Under the pieces are notes generated by a model that had not been told where the DNA came from, searched no databases, and saw nothing but the letters and a program-made list of their open reading frames with translations. A stretch of 64,000 bases of DNA, taken from the NCBI RefSeq assembly GCF_003990915.1, contig NZ_BHXQ01000003.1, positions 558,001-622,000 on the forward strand, written 5' to 3'. The position numbers and the translations under genes were made by a program. This DNA comes from Chryseotalea sanaruensis. Lineage in GTDB: Bacteria; Bacteroidota; Bacteroidia; Cytophagales; Cyclobacteriaceae. Each line of letters begins with the position of its first letter. Position 1 is the stretch's first letter. This document shows positions 16,312 through 26,215 of the stretch, in pieces.

Positions 16312-16962
16312 ATGGCTCCAGATACCTATAAAACACGCGGTTTACGCAACAAATTAGTGAAAGTCCTTGAAAATAAGGGGATTACAGATTTACGCGTATT
16401 ACAAGCCATCGCAAAAGTCCCCCGACACGTTTTTTTTGAGAACGCTTTATTGGAACATGCCTACCAAGACAAGGCCTTTCCGATTGGCGAAGGCCAAACC
16501 ATCTCTCAGCCCTATACGGTGGCTTTTCAAAGTGAGAAGTTGGAAATAAAGCCAAAAGACAAGGTTTTGGAAATTGGCACCGGTTCGGGCTATCAAGCCT
16601 GCATTTTAGTTGAATTAGGAGCCATTGTTTATACAATTGAGTATAATAAAGTACTGTTTGAGAGGACTAAAAAATTTCTTCCCGAATTGGGATATAAGCC
16701 ATACTTTTTTCATGGCGATGGCTCCAAAGGTTTACCCGCCAAAGCACCTTTTGACAAAATTATAGTGACAGCCGGGGCTCCTGTCCTACCCGATGCATTG
16801 ACTGATCAGTTGGCTGAGGGTGGCATTTTGATAATACCCATAGGCGACAAGGATAAGCAGAAGATGGTGCGCATTCGTAAAAAGAATGGCAAACTAATCC
16901 AGGAGGATTATGACTATTTTGCCTTTGTTCCTTTATTAGGTGAACAGGGTTGGAATAAATGA
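16312..16962 (+). CDS. pcm: protein-L-isoaspartate O-methyltransferase
   Basis: A SAM-dependent enzyme that methylates abnormal isoaspartyl residues so that proteins can be repaired. The substrate-site motif GEGQTISQPY (about 57-66) and SAM motif I VLEIGTGSGYQA (about 81-92) are intact. I use ATG 16312, giving 216 residues (MAPDTYKTRG), which is the family length; an upstream ATG at 16270 adds 14 residues with no family-like sequence. The gap of 66 bases to the divergent HYC_CC_PP gene holds both promoters. Confidence 0.94.
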   Translation: MAPDTYKTRGLRNKLVKVLENKGITDLRVLQAIAKVPRHVFFENALLEHAYQDKAFPIGEGQTISQPYTVAFQSEKLEIKPKDKVLEIGTGSGYQACILVELGAIVYTIEYNKVLFERTKKFLPELGYKPYFFHGDGSKGLPAKAPFDKIIVTAGAPVLPDALTDQLAEGGILIIPIGDKDKQKMVRIRKKNGKLIQEDYDYFAFVPLLGEQGWNK

Positions 16963-16968
16963 AGGTTT

Positions 16969-17060
16969 AATTCCAAAATTCAGATTCAAAATTTGAAATA
17001 ATTACGGTAGGTGCACATTTTAATGCAATTTTGAACCTTGAATATTGAATTTTAATATTC
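16969..17060. repeat. imperfect inverted A/T word repeats
   Basis: Between pcm and the thioesterase gene, words such as CAAAATT, TTCAAAAT and TTGAAT recur in one orientation around 16973-16999 and inverted around 17025-17060, separated by a more mixed core. Similar words occur before argC. Nothing coding was found here. Confidence 0.4.
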
Positions 17061-17091
17061 TGAAGCGAATAGAACCTATCTGATTTTTAAA

Positions 17092-17619
17092 ATGGCAAAA
17101 AAGAAAAAGACCCCCAGCGAATCCTTTGTAAGCATGACTGAACTTGTGCTGCCTAACGATACCAATACACTTAATAATTTAATGGGTGGACGACTAATGC
17201 ATTGGATGGATATTGTATCGGCCATTTCCGCGCAAAAGCACTCTAATAGAATTGTGGTAACGGCCTCGGTCGACAATATTTCTTTTAAACATCCCATTCG
17301 CCTTGGCAATGTTGTAACGTTGAAAGCAAGAGTGACTCGCGCCTTCAATTCTTCTATGGAAGTACGAATCGATGTAGATGCCGAAGATATACCAGCCAAT
17401 CAAAAAGTAGAAAGCAATAGTGCCTACTTTACTTTTGTTGCGGTAGATCAAAGTGGAAGACCTATAGATGTACCAGAGATAGAGCCAGAAAACGAACTCG
17501 AAAAAGAATATTACAATGGTGCCTTACGCAGACGACAACTTCGCCTTATCCTGGCGGGTCGTATGAAACCAAGCGAGGCCAACGAATTAAAATCACTCTT
17601 CGATATTAAAGAAGTTTAA
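17092..17619 (+). CDS. hotdog-fold acyl-CoA thioesterase
   Basis: A 175-residue protein of the YciA/BFIT-like group that hydrolyses acyl-CoA. It has a lysine-rich start, the pattern LPNDTNTLNNLMGGRLMHWMD (first 20 residues or so of the fold; the Asn and Asp surround the active site) and a strand pair SVDNISFKHPIRLGN. The C-terminal third is charged and helical. Its stop is only 2 bases before the next gene, so they are likely one operon. Confidence 0.88.
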   Translation: MAKKKKTPSESFVSMTELVLPNDTNTLNNLMGGRLMHWMDIVSAISAQKHSNRIVVTASVDNISFKHPIRLGNVVTLKARVTRAFNSSMEVRIDVDAEDIPANQKVESNSAYFTFVAVDQSGRPIDVPEIEPENELEKEYYNGALRRRQLRLILAGRMKPSEANELKSLFDIKEV

Positions 17620-17621
17620 GC

Positions 17622-17996
17622 ATGAGTAATGCATATGAATTCTTATACCAGGAAGATCTTTATCAGGCCACGGATGCTACAATAATCTTGATTGATCAAT
17701 CTTGGACAACAATAAGTGAAGCTGACAAGGTCTTACTAAGCAAAATTCTTGGCTCCGTTAAAATTTCCATCGAACAAGTAACAATTCTTGAGGCTGGTAA
17801 AATAAGTCTCACAGAGTTAAGCCAGTATAATCCTTCGAGGATAATCGCCTTTGGAACCATAATCTCCGAAAGTGAAGCTCCTTATAAGAATCAAAAGCAA
17901 GGCAATACCTCCTTCATTACCTCAGATACCTTATCTGCATTGGATGATGTAAAGAAAAAGAATCTTTGGGGTGCTCTGAAGCAGATGTTTACCTGA
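17622..17996 (+). CDS. protein of unknown function
   Basis: A 124-residue cytoplasmic protein with no signal peptide. It contains alternating beta and alpha segments (ATIILIDQSW, ISIEQVTIL, RIIAFGTII) and ends in a short helix with a hydrophobic tail (ALKQMF), the kind of tail that often docks on a partner. It follows the thioesterase gene by two bases. I do not recognise a family; a small replication or clamp-interacting subunit is conceivable from the shape, but nothing proves it. Confidence 0.65.
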   Translation: MSNAYEFLYQEDLYQATDATIILIDQSWTTISEADKVLLSKILGSVKISIEQVTILEAGKISLTELSQYNPSRIIAFGTIISESEAPYKNQKQGNTSFITSDTLSALDDVKKKNLWGALKQMFT

Positions 17997-18057
17997 TCAT
18001 TGCTTTCTTAATTTGCATAAAGCTGATTATCAACTTTATAAGTGATATAAAAACGCA

Positions 18058-18088
18058 TTTGTCTGTTTTGTCAGTTCTCCTATCTTTG
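18058..18088 (+). promoter_or_regulatory. promoter of hppA
   Basis: TTTG at 18058-18061 and TATCTTTG at 18081-18088 are separated by exactly 19 bases, the Bacteroidota -33/-7 arrangement. Transcription should begin near 18095. Confidence 0.75.
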
Positions 18089-18103
18089 CCACGCTTTAAA
18101 AAG

Positions 18104-18137
18104 ACCACTTTACTCTCGATTACATCGGGAGGGTGGT
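18104..18137 (+). other. hairpin at the 5' end of the hppA transcript
   Basis: An outer five-base stem (ACCAC/GTGGT) and an inner eight-base stem (18113-18120 with 18124-18131) with a three-base loop, starting about 9 bases from the predicted transcript start. It may stabilise the RNA or act as an attenuator; TTTT follows directly. Confidence 0.45.
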
Positions 18138-18166
18138 TTTAACATAAACTGAAAACCTAACGTATC

Positions 18167-20482
18167 ATGGAAAATGTTCTGTACTCTTTGCCTGTTTTCG
18201 GGGCGCTGGGTCTTCTCTTCGTAATATGGAAGAGCGCCTGGATCGCTAAACAGGATGCCGGCACTGATAAAATGAAAAAAATTGCCGGACACATAGCAGA
18301 TGGTGCTATGGCCTTTTTAAAAGCTGAGTATAAAATACTCGTCATCTTCGTTGCCTGTGTAGCAGTTTTATTAGGCTTAACTGCCAGCAGCGAAACCTCT
18401 TCTCCGCTTGTTGCTGTATCCTTCGTGTTGGGTGCTTTCACTTCGGCCTTAGCAGGTTTTATTGGTATGCGTGTAGCTACTAAAGCTAACGTTCGCACGA
18501 CCAATGCTGCCCGCACTTCATTGGGTAAAGCCTTAGAAGTTGCCTTTACAGGTGGTTCTGTAATGGGTATGGGTGTTGTTGGTCTTGGTGTACTAGGCTT
18601 AAGTACTTTATTCATAATCTATTCTCAGGTTTTCGGTATCGATACACAAGCCAACCTTACGCAGGTGATTACAGTATTAACCGGATTTTCTTTTGGCGCT
18701 TCTTCAATTGCGCTATTTGCTCGCGTAGGTGGTGGTATTTATACCAAAGCTGCTGACGTAGGTGCCGACCTTGTTGGTAAAGTAGAAGCGGGTATCCCAG
18801 AAGATCATCCTTTGAACCCTGCAACTATTGCTGATAACGTTGGTGACAACGTGGGCGATGTAGCTGGTATGGGTGCTGACTTATTCGAATCTTATGTAGG
18901 CTCAATTGTGGGTACTATGGTATTAGGTGCTGCTTTTATGGTACCTGGTTTTGTAGATAACTTCAACGGACTTTCATCTGTACTACTTCCCCTTGTACTA
19001 GCAGGTGTGGGTATCGTTATGTCATTCTTAGGCACTTTCTTCGTTAAAGTAAAAGAAGGTGGCGATCCTCAAGCAGCCTTAAACAGAGGTGAATTCATCT
19101 CATCTGCCTTAATGATTGCAGCCTCTTATTTCATCATCACTAATATGCTTCCTGCAGAATGGTGGTTTAAAGATCCATTGTATGCTTGGGAAAATCCTGA
19201 ATTAGGTAATCATTATACAGCACTTGGTATTTTCTGGGCTACTGTAATTGGTTTGATTGGCGGCTTGTTAGTAGGTCTTATTACGGAATACTACACTGCC
19301 ATGGGCAAGAAGCCTGTACTTTCAATTGTTCGTCAATCTTCTACAGGTGCTGCAACAAATATCATCGCTGGTTTAGGCGTGGGTATGATGTCAACAGCAC
19401 TTCCTATTATCATTATCGCGCTATCTATCATTGGTGCCTTCCATTTTGGTGGCTTATATGGTATCGCTATTGCAGCGGTAGGTATGCTTTCAAACCTTGG
19501 CATTCAATTAGCAGTAGATGCTTACGGTCCTATTTCTGATAATGCCGGTGGTATTGCTGAAATGTCTGAGCTCCCTAAAGAAGTTCGTCAACGTACCGAT
19601 AAGTTGGATGCTGTAGGTAACACTACTGCCGCAATCGGTAAGGGTTTCGCCATTGCTTCAGCAGCGCTCACAGCCCTTGCTTTGTTTGGTGCATTCATGA
19701 CTACGGCCAACCTTACCACTATTGACGTATCTAAGGCTAATGTAATGGCTGGTTTGTTCATTGGTGGTATGTTGCCTTTTGTATTCTCAGCTATGGCTAT
19801 GGGTGCAGTAGGTCGTGCGGCCATGAGTATGATTGAAGAAGTAAGAAGACAATTTGCTTCAATTCCTGAACTAAAGGCTGCCTTGGCAGCCATGCGTAAA
19901 AACGGTGACAAGGAAATGAAAGACTGGTCGGCTGAAGATCAGAAGACTTTCCAGGATGCCGATGGCAAAGCAGAATACGCGAAATGTGTTGACATCTCTA
20001 CCAAAGCTGCGATCCGCGAAATGGTATTACCAGGTTTAATGGCAGTAGTTGTTCCGGTTATTATTGCATTCTTACCTGGGTTCGGAGTTGAGTCTTTGGG
20101 TGGTATGTTAGCCGGTGTAACTGTTTCGGGTGTATTGATGGCAATTTTCCAATCTAACGCTGGTGGTGCATGGGATAATGCCAAGAAGAGCTTTGAAGAA
20201 GGTGTTGAAATTAATGGTCAGATGTACTACAAGAAATCTGAACCACATAAGGCAGCCGTAGTTGGAGATACTGTAGGAGATCCTTTTAAAGATACTTCTG
20301 GACCTTCATTGAACATTTTATTAAAGTTAATGTCGGTGGTGGCTCTTGTTATAGCTCCACTAATCGCCCTTGACAAAGAACCTAAAACTACTGAGATAGT
20401 AAAGCCTGCTATTGAGGTGGTTAGCCAAACGCCCGCTGAAGAAGTTTCTGAGGGCGTTGAAGGCGCTACAGAGCAGCAATAA
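18167..20482 (+). CDS. hppA: K+-dependent membrane pyrophosphatase, probably Na+-translocating
   Basis: A 771-residue integral membrane ion pump, about 16 helices, driven by pyrophosphate hydrolysis. The substrate signature [13 protein letters not shown] is at 197-209 with DNVGDNVGD after it. In [10 protein letters not shown] (484-493) Ala488 and Gly491 mark the K+-dependent class (K+-independent enzymes have Lys and Thr). The Glu in LFESYVG (Glu241) sits where Na+-pumping members carry it, rather than one helical turn later as in plant H+ pumps. Na+ transport is therefore inferred, and Na+/H+ dual pumping is not excluded. The C-terminal 35 residues form a charged Glu-rich extension. Confidence 0.95.
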   Translation: MENVLYSLPVFGALGLLFVIWKSAWIAKQDAGTDKMKKIAGHIADGAMAFLKAEYKILVIFVACVAVLLGLTASSETSSPLVAVSFVLGAFTSALAGFIGMRVATKANVRTTNAARTSLGKALEVAFTGGSVMGMGVVGLGVLGLSTLFIIYSQVFGIDTQANLTQVITVLTGFSFGASSIALFARVGGGIYTKAADVGADLVGKVEAGIPEDHPLNPATIADNVGDNVGDVAGMGADLFESYVGSIVGTMVLGAAFMVPGFVDNFNGLSSVLLPLVLAGVGIVMSFLGTFFVKVKEGGDPQAALNRGEFISSALMIAASYFIITNMLPAEWWFKDPLYAWENPELGNHYTALGIFWATVIGLIGGLLVGLITEYYTAMGKKPVLSIVRQSSTGAATNIIAGLGVGMMSTALPIIIIALSIIGAFHFGGLYGIAIAAVGMLSNLGIQLAVDAYGPISDNAGGIAEMSELPKEVRQRTDKLDAVGNTTAAIGKGFAIASAALTALALFGAFMTTANLTTIDVSKANVMAGLFIGGMLPFVFSAMAMGAVGRAAMSMIEEVRRQFASIPELKAALAAMRKNGDKEMKDWSAEDQKTFQDADGKAEYAKCVDISTKAAIREMVLPGLMAVVVPVIIAFLPGFGVESLGGMLAGVTVSGVLMAIFQSNAGGAWDNAKKSFEEGVEINGQMYYKKSEPHKAAVVGDTVGDPFKDTSGPSLNILLKLMSVVALVIAPLIALDKEPKTTEIVKPAIEVVSQTPAEEVSEGVEGATEQQ

Positions 20483-20506
20483 ACATTCTCTTATACGTTA
20501 TCCGGA

Positions 20507-20535
20507 AGCCCTGACAAGCAATTGTCGGGGCTTTT
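20507..20535 (+). terminator. terminator after hppA
   Basis: AAGCCC-TGACA/TGTCG-GGGCTT type stem of about eleven pairs, followed by TTTT, right after the hppA stop. Confidence 0.7.
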
Positions 20536-20565
20536 GCTATTTTTGATCAACTGAATAAAGATTTT

Positions 20566-20988
20566 ATGAGATTATTACTGGCACTTTTGTTCATTTCTGC
20601 GTCTGGTTATGCACAGACTTCTGTTTTGGGTAAATGGAAAACCATTGATGATGAGACTAATAAGGAAAAATCGGTTGTAGAGATTTTCGAAAAAGGAGGA
20701 AAGGTATATGGTAAAATAACCAGGCTTTTCCGTAATAAAAACGAAGATCAGGATCCTGTTTGTCTGGAATGTGATGAAGAGGATGACCGCTTCAAAAAGA
20801 AAATTATTGGGATGGAGATCATAAGAGATATGAAAAAGGACGGAACTGAATTTTCCGAAGGAACTATTCTTGATCCCAACAATGGCAAGGTTTACCGATG
20901 CAGAATATGGTTAGAAGGAAGTGAATTAAAGGTAAGAGGATATTTAGGTCCATTCTACAGAACGCAAACCTGGCTGCCTTTCAAGTAG
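20566..20988 (+). CDS. DUF2147 family secreted protein
   Basis: A 140-residue protein with a signal peptide ending at SGYAQ (about residue 17). The mature part begins with LGKWKTIDDET, the typical start of DUF2147, and contains KVYGKI and a late RGYLGPFYRTQTWLP. The family forms a small lipocalin-like barrel in the envelope. A CLECDEED segment adds two Cys, possibly a disulfide. A TATTTTTG box at 20538 may serve as its -7 element, but no -33 box is clear. Confidence 0.85.
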   Translation: MRLLLALLFISASGYAQTSVLGKWKTIDDETNKEKSVVEIFEKGGKVYGKITRLFRNKNEDQDPVCLECDEEDDRFKKKIIGMEIIRDMKKDGTEFSEGTILDPNNGKVYRCRIWLEGSELKVRGYLGPFYRTQTWLPFK

Positions 20989-21043
20989 ATTCAAAGATAA
21001 ATTCAACAATTAAATAACGAGGCTGGTTACAATTAATCCGGAC

Positions 21044-21604
21044 ATGGCATCTAAGTCGACTGAGATGAGCGAAACAGAGATTTTTGACCGTATAAAAGGC
21101 GGTGATGAAAAAGCTCTGGAGTTTCTCTATAAAAAGTACTACCGCATGATGACCAAAATGGTTATCACGAACAGTGGTACTGAAGATGAGGCTCGCGACA
21201 TCTATCAAGACGCGCTGATTGTATTCTGGCAAAAGTGTACATCCGGCAACTTGGTGATGACTTCTAAAATCAGCACTTATATCTATAGCATTTGTCAAAA
21301 TCTGTGGAGAAAAGAGCTGGAAAGAAAAAAGCGACTCTCTAACGAAGAAAAAGATCTGCCGGTGGCTATTGACACAGAATCGGCTGAACGAGAAAAGATT
21401 ATAGCGCGTTGTATTGATCAGTTAGGCGAAACTTGTAAGAAAGTATTGATGTATTATTATTTCGATGAACTTTCAATGCAGGAAATAGCAGACAAGCTTG
21501 GCTTCGCTAACACAGATACGGCAAAGACTAAAAAATATAAGTGTAAACAAAAGCTTGATGAATTAGTGAAATCACAATACAGCGAGCAAGATTTTCTGGA
21601 TTGA
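21044..21604 (+). CDS. ECF-type RNA polymerase sigma factor
   Basis: A 186-residue sigma-70 family protein of the extracytoplasmic-function type. Region 2 is EARDIYQDALIVFWQK (about 47-62) and region 4 is the LSMQEIADKLGFANTDTAKTKKYKCKQKL helix-turn-helix near the C-terminus. Its gene is 4 bases before the membrane protein at 21609, which looks like its anti-sigma partner. Start ATG 21044 gives MASKSTEMSE; the second Met at 21065 is also possible. Confidence 0.9.
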   Translation: MASKSTEMSETEIFDRIKGGDEKALEFLYKKYYRMMTKMVITNSGTEDEARDIYQDALIVFWQKCTSGNLVMTSKISTYIYSICQNLWRKELERKKRLSNEEKDLPVAIDTESAEREKIIARCIDQLGETCKKVLMYYYFDELSMQEIADKLGFANTDTAKTKKYKCKQKLDELVKSQYSEQDFLD

Positions 21605-21608
21605 TGTC

Positions 21609-22484
21609 ATGGCAATAGAAAGGGATTTAGAATTGATGGATGATTACCTAGCAAACAGAATGCCGGTAGAGGAGCGTGTTGCCTTTGAAAAAAGAATTGA
21701 AAATGAACCAGCGCTTCAAAAAGAAATAAAGCTACAAAACAACGTTGTAGCCTCTCTGCGCAATGCACGCATGGCTGAGCTAAAGAACATGCTCAATAAT
21801 GTACCTGTCAACAATCTACCCGCCAGCAACAGCACTGTAATTATTAAGGTAGTAGCAGGTATAGCCATTAGCACATTAATAGGAACTTCTATTTACTACT
21901 TCCTTAATCAGCCAACAAAACAAGAAGTAGTTAAGCCAAGTCAAAGGGAAGTGGCAGAGGTCCCTGACGAAAATCCTGCTCCAGGTAAAGAGGAACCGCA
22001 GCCTGGAACTGAGCAACCTTTAATTATCGAAGAAGAGGATAATAAAAAATCACAACCATTAAACGGCAAGAAAAAGGCAAGAAAAGAGGTGCCCCCAGCA
22101 CCCGTTGCCGACCCTCAAATTGAGGTGTTCGATCCTACCGCTGAATTAGAGGACGGCTCTAATGAACCTCACGAATCGGAGATTCTTACAAATGATGATA
22201 TTCCTTCAACATTTGAGCCTAGCATATTGGTGACCGTTGACTCTACCAGTCGTAGACATAATTTCCATTACAAACTGGAAGAAGATGCTTTGTTGCTGTA
22301 TGGCCCATTCGAGAAAAATCTTTTTGAAATTCTCGAATTCATAAGCGATAATAAACGAACTGCCTTCTTATACTATAAAAACTCTTACTACTTCCTAAAG
22401 GAGACAGACAAGACATTAGCGCTTACCCCGGTACAAGACCCTGCCCTGCTTAACAAACTAAGGAAATACAGAACCAAGAACTAG
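21609..22484 (+). CDS. single-pass membrane protein, possible anti-sigma factor
   Basis: A 291-residue protein. The N-terminal 60 residues are helical (LELMDDYLANRMPVEERVAF), the typical shape of an anti-sigma domain although without a Cys/His zinc site. One membrane helix lies at about 77-98, then a long Pro/Glu/Lys-rich linker (100-195) and a folded C-terminal domain beyond the membrane. The position right behind the sigma gene and the topology suggest it holds the sigma factor and senses an envelope signal. That is inference; it could be another regulatory membrane protein. Confidence 0.7.
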   Translation: MAIERDLELMDDYLANRMPVEERVAFEKRIENEPALQKEIKLQNNVVASLRNARMAELKNMLNNVPVNNLPASNSTVIIKVVAGIAISTLIGTSIYYFLNQPTKQEVVKPSQREVAEVPDENPAPGKEEPQPGTEQPLIIEEEDNKKSQPLNGKKKARKEVPPAPVADPQIEVFDPTAELEDGSNEPHESEILTNDDIPSTFEPSILVTVDSTSRRHNFHYKLEEDALLLYGPFEKNLFEILEFISDNKRTAFLYYKNSYYFLKETDKTLALTPVQDPALLNKLRKYRTKN

Positions 22485-22551
22485 GCAGTTCAGTCAAAAA
22501 GCGCGAATACTCCTTTTATTAAATAGTTTCGCAACAGAATAACCTGTTATT

Positions 22552-22585
22552 CAAGGCGTACAGCCTTGATTCCTTCTATTTTTTT
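22552..22585 (+). terminator. terminator after the anti-sigma-like gene
   Basis: CAAGGC-GTACA-GCCTTG stem followed by a run of T at 22578-22584. A second perfect inverted repeat (GAATAAC-CT-GTTATTC, 22537-22552) lies directly before it. Confidence 0.55.
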
Positions 22586-22596
22586 ACCACCCCCGC

Positions 22597-22626
22597 TTGG
22601 GCATGCTTCTAAAAACTATACCTTTG
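22597..22626 (+). promoter_or_regulatory. promoter overlapping the apparent start of ftsX
   Basis: TTG at 22597-22599 and TACCTTTG at 22619-22626 are separated by 19 bases. This places the transcript start around 22632, at the ATG used for ftsX, implying a leaderless or near-leaderless message. Confidence 0.65.
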
Positions 22627-22632
22627 GAAGTC

Positions 22633-23517
22633 ATGAAGTATACTTCGCGCAAAAAACTAGGCAGCTACCCCACTATAGGTGTAATCGTAAGCATTACACT
22701 GGCGCTATTCGTTGTTGGCTTGTTTGGTTTGCTTATCATATACTCAGTACAATTAGAAAAGGTAGTGAGAGAAAATGTGAAAATGCAGGTTTACTTAAAT
22801 GGCAATCTTACAGAAACACAAAGACTGCAGATAGAGAATAAAATCATTTCCATGAACTTCGTAAACAAAAACGGAGACAATAAAGGGATAGCTTACATAT
22901 CTAAAGAAGAGGCAGCTAAAAAGTTTATTGGCGAAACAGGAGAAGATTTCACCCAATTCATTGGCGACAATCCTTTAAAGGATGCTTTCCTCATTAGCAT
23001 CGATCCGGGATACCATTCAAAAACGGAGATCGAAAAAATAAAGAAAGACATTGAAAAAATAAACGGGGTGTTTGAAGCCTCTTATGTGGAGGGGCTTATC
23101 GAATCTATTAACCAAAACATACGAAAAATAGGATTAATACTGCTAGGGTTGGTAAGTCTATTGCTAGTCACAGTAATACTCCTGATTAATAATACCATGC
23201 GCATCGCGCTGTTCTCTCAACGTTTTTTAATTCGCAGTATGCAACTAGTGGGTGCTCGACAAAGTTTTATTCAAAGACCATTCTTGCTTAGAGCCGCTAT
23301 GCTTGGTCTTATTGGTTCCATATTCGCTATTGCACTGCTATTTTCAGTAATCAATTACGCACAATCCGAAATCGAAGATTTAGTATTGTTACACAATCAG
23401 GAACATTTTCTTATTCTGGGTGGAAGTATGGCTTTAACTGGTATACTCATCTCAGTGATCAGTTCCTTCTTCTCGATTCGCAAATATTTGCATTTATCTT
23501 TAGACGAATTATTCTAG
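22633..23517 (+). CDS. ftsX: cell division protein FtsX
   Basis: A four-helix permease-like protein that with FtsE links division to cell-wall hydrolase control. Read from ATG 22633 it is 294 residues, starting MKYTSRKKLGSYPT as Bacteroidota FtsX does, then a membrane helix, a large periplasmic loop (about 45-160) and three more helices; SMQLVGARQSFIQRPFLLRA is the typical cytoplasmic segment. A longer frame from TTG 22597 would include the promoter and is rejected. ftsE is not in the window. It heads ftsX-DUF3098-uppP-truB-ribF. Confidence 0.92.
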   Translation: MKYTSRKKLGSYPTIGVIVSITLALFVVGLFGLLIIYSVQLEKVVRENVKMQVYLNGNLTETQRLQIENKIISMNFVNKNGDNKGIAYISKEEAAKKFIGETGEDFTQFIGDNPLKDAFLISIDPGYHSKTEIEKIKKDIEKINGVFEASYVEGLIESINQNIRKIGLILLGLVSLLLVTVILLINNTMRIALFSQRFLIRSMQLVGARQSFIQRPFLLRAAMLGLIGSIFAIALLFSVINYAQSEIEDLVLLHNQEHFLILGGSMALTGILISVISSFFSIRKYLHLSLDELF

Positions 23518-23539
23518 TTATTAACTAAATCATCAAACC

Positions 23540-23749
23540 GTGGATTCAAAACTTCCTTTCAGCAAAAAAAACTATCAATTGATGATTGCAGGTCTCATCA
23601 CACTGGTAACGGGTTTTATCATTATGTCTATTGATTCGGAACCATTTGGTTTTGGGTTCCTTGGCATCACCCTAGGACCAATCGTAGTGATGGCTGGGTT
23701 TATCATGGGTATCGTTGCTATTCTTTATTCACCAAAGAAGCCTTCATAA
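23540..23749 (+). CDS. DUF3098 membrane protein
   Basis: A 69-residue protein starting at GTG 23540 with two membrane helices (about 13-31 and 42-62) and the segment SKKNYQLMIAGL that opens this family. It lies between ftsX and uppP, its constant place in many Bacteroidota, which hints at a role in the envelope or division. No function is known. Confidence 0.85.
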   Translation: MDSKLPFSKKNYQLMIAGLITLVTGFIIMSIDSEPFGFGFLGITLGPIVVMAGFIMGIVAILYSPKKPS

Positions 23750-23785
23750 ACTTCTTCTGTTTTTTCTTTTGTAAAAAAATTCAAC

Positions 23786-24577
23786 ATGGAGATTTTTCAT
23801 GCTATTATACTAGCCATTATTGAAGGGCTAACAGAATTCCTGCCGGTTTCATCAACCGGGCACATGATTATCGGCTCTTCGCTAATGGGTATTGCTTCAG
23901 ATCCATTTACTAAAATGTTTACAGTAGCTATACAGTTTGGTGCAATCTTATCCGTAATTGTTTTGTATTGGAAAAGATTCTTTCAAACCATCGATTTTTA
24001 TGTAAAACTTTTTGTGGCTTTTTTACCTGCAGCCATTATTGGTTATTGGTTCAACGGTTACATCGATCAATTACTGGAACGTGTTGATATTGTTGCCTAT
24101 ATGCTTATTGCAGGTGGTGTTATCTTTCTTTTTATCGATAAAATTTTTGAAGAAAATGAAAAGAAGGAAAAATCCATCAATCATTTTATGGCCATCCGCA
24201 TTGGCTTCTTTCAGGTAATTGCCATGTTGCCGGGTGTTTCCAGATCAGCAGCCACAATCATTGGAGGATTATCCCAAGGCTTAAATAAAAAAACAGCAGC
24301 AGAGTTTTCCTTCTTCCTGGCTGTACCCACCATGTTTGCTGCTACATTGTACAAGATGTATAAGTACTTCGACAGTGGCGCCACTTTTGGAAGCTCCGAA
24401 ATCACCTTATTAGTTATTGGTAATGTTGTGGCTTTTGTAGTCGCGCTACTGGCCATTCGTTCCTTCATAAGTTTTTTAACAAAGCATGGCTTTAAAGTAT
24501 TTGGTTATTACCGCATTATCCTTGGTGTTATTCTTTTAATTCTCTTGTACAGTGGTGTAGAACTATCTATTGTTTAA
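23786..24577 (+). CDS. uppP: undecaprenyl-diphosphatase
   Basis: A 263-residue integral membrane enzyme of the BacA/UppP type that removes one phosphate from undecaprenyl diphosphate to recycle the lipid carrier for peptidoglycan. The motif [14 protein letters not shown] lies at 13-26 and [13 protein letters not shown] near 150-162; both hold catalytic residues. The stop TAA shares its last base with the start ATG of truB. Confidence 0.96.
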   Translation: MEIFHAIILAIIEGLTEFLPVSSTGHMIIGSSLMGIASDPFTKMFTVAIQFGAILSVIVLYWKRFFQTIDFYVKLFVAFLPAAIIGYWFNGYIDQLLERVDIVAYMLIAGGVIFLFIDKIFEENEKKEKSINHFMAIRIGFFQVIAMLPGVSRSAATIIGGLSQGLNKKTAAEFSFFLAVPTMFAATLYKMYKYFDSGATFGSSEITLLVIGNVVAFVVALLAIRSFISFLTKHGFKVFGYYRIILGVILLILLYSGVELSIV

Positions 24578-25257
24578 TGGAAACAATTCAGCAACCGGGG
24601 CAAGTATTACTTATTAATAAACCGCTTCATTGGACTTCGTTCGATGTTGTTAAAAAACTACGATACAAACTAAAAATCAAAAAGATTGGGCATGCCGGAA
24701 CGCTTGATCCATTAGCCACGGGCCTCCTCATTGTTTGCAGCGGTAAAATGACCAAAAGCATCAACGACTTTATGGGCATGGAGAAAGAGTATACAGGTAG
24801 TTTAGTCATTGGGCAAACCACAGCCTCTTATGATTTAGAAACAACCCCTACTGATCCTGTCGATATAACACACATCAACGAAGGGACTGTTCAAAATGTG
24901 GTAAAAAGCTTTATCGGCTTAATACAACAGACACCTCCTCTACATTCTGCTATAAAAGTAAATGGCAAACGTGCTTATGAACTGGCACGTGCCGGTGAAG
25001 CGGCTGAGTTAAAAAAACGTGAAGTAGAGATAAAAGAATTTGAAATAGTCGCAATTGACTTACCACGCATAGACTTTCGCGTTGTATGCTCCAAAGGTAC
25101 TTACATTAGAAGTCTGGCACGCGATGTTGGTGAATCACTTGGCGTAGGGGCTTATTTATCTGCCTTATGCCGAACACGTATTGGCACTTTCAAATTAGAA
25201 GATGCATTACAAGTAGAAGAAGTATTACCTCCACCGCAGACGCTAACTTCAGAATAG
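24577..25257 (+). CDS. truB: tRNA pseudouridine synthase B
   Basis: Makes pseudouridine 55 in the T-loop of tRNAs. The catalytic Asp is in [14 protein letters not shown] (about 38-51), with [13 protein letters not shown] and the RSLARDVGE segment following. At 226 residues it is a short form without the C-terminal PUA extension found in longer homologues. Overlaps uppP by one base and is followed 12 bases later by ribF. Confidence 0.96.
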   Translation: METIQQPGQVLLINKPLHWTSFDVVKKLRYKLKIKKIGHAGTLDPLATGLLIVCSGKMTKSINDFMGMEKEYTGSLVIGQTTASYDLETTPTDPVDITHINEGTVQNVVKSFIGLIQQTPPLHSAIKVNGKRAYELARAGEAAELKKREVEIKEFEIVAIDLPRIDFRVVCSKGTYIRSLARDVGESLGVGAYLSALCRTRIGTFKLEDALQVEEVLPPPQTLTSE

Positions 25258-25269
25258 ATACATTTACGC

Positions 25270-26196
25270 ATGAAGATTTACCACGGTATAGCTGATTTCT
25301 CAACGCTGCCTTTTGCAGTAGTCACCAGTGGTACTTTTGATGGTGTTCATATAGGTCATCAAAAGATTTTAAATCGCTTATCGGAAGTATCACAACAACA
25401 CAAAGCCGAAACAGTGGTTATCACGTTTTGGCCACATCCACGCCTCGTGTTGCACCCTGAAGACGATTCATTGAAATTGCTAAATACTTTTGAGGAGAAA
25501 GCTGAGTTGTTGAGTCAACATGGTGTTAAACACCTGATACGTATTCCTTTTACCAAAGAATTTTCACAAATGAGTTCTGAAGAATTTATCACAGAAATTC
25601 TTGTTAAAAAAATCGGTACGAAAAAACTTGTCATTGGTTACGATCATCATTTTGGCAAAAATCGTGAGGGCAGTTTTGAACAGTTGAAAGAGAATGCACC
25701 ACGCTACGGCTTTGAAGTAGAGGAGATATCTCGACAAGATGTCGACAATGTAGGCGTCAGCTCTACTAAAATCAGAAAAGCATTAGAAGCTGGTGACATT
25801 GCAACCGCTAATCATTTTTTAGGCAGCAACTACCAACTGACAGGACGTGTTGTGCCTGGTGATAAATTAGGCCGACTGTTGGGATTTCCTACCGCCAACA
25901 TCGAGATGGACACTAAGTTTAAATTAGTACCCGCTGATGGCATTTACGCAGTTATGGTTCATTACCAAAATATAGTCTATAAAGGCATGCTCTATATTGG
26001 CAACAGACCAACAGTAAATGGTATTAAAAGAAATATTGAAGTGAATATTTTTGATTTCAATCAGGATGTTTATGGTGATACCTTGACCATCTCCTTCCAC
26101 CACCTGATCAGAAACGACAGCAAGTTCAGTGATTTAGAAGGACTCAGCAAACAATTGGCATTAGATAAAATCGATGCGCTTCGCTTATTAAATTAA
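25270..26196 (+). CDS. ribF: bifunctional riboflavin kinase / FAD synthetase
   Basis: A 308-residue enzyme: an N-terminal nucleotidyltransferase (FAD synthetase) domain with [16 protein letters not shown] (about 19-34), and a C-terminal riboflavin kinase domain with [10 protein letters not shown] near 202-211. It converts riboflavin to FMN and FAD. It ends the ftsX-uppP-truB run; linkage of truB and ribF is widespread in bacteria. Confidence 0.96.
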   Translation: MKIYHGIADFSTLPFAVVTSGTFDGVHIGHQKILNRLSEVSQQHKAETVVITFWPHPRLVLHPEDDSLKLLNTFEEKAELLSQHGVKHLIRIPFTKEFSQMSSEEFITEILVKKIGTKKLVIGYDHHFGKNREGSFEQLKENAPRYGFEVEEISRQDVDNVGVSSTKIRKALEAGDIATANHFLGSNYQLTGRVVPGDKLGRLLGFPTANIEMDTKFKLVPADGIYAVMVHYQNIVYKGMLYIGNRPTVNGIKRNIEVNIFDFNQDVYGDTLTISFHHLIRNDSKFSDLEGLSKQLALDKIDALRLLN

Positions 26197-26215
26197 TGAT
26201 ATTAAGATAAATGCT

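Noticed and set aside
18157-18615. Minus-strand frame over the start of hppA
   Set aside because: Its Thr/Pro/Ala-rich product is the usual by-product of the opposite strand of a membrane-protein gene.
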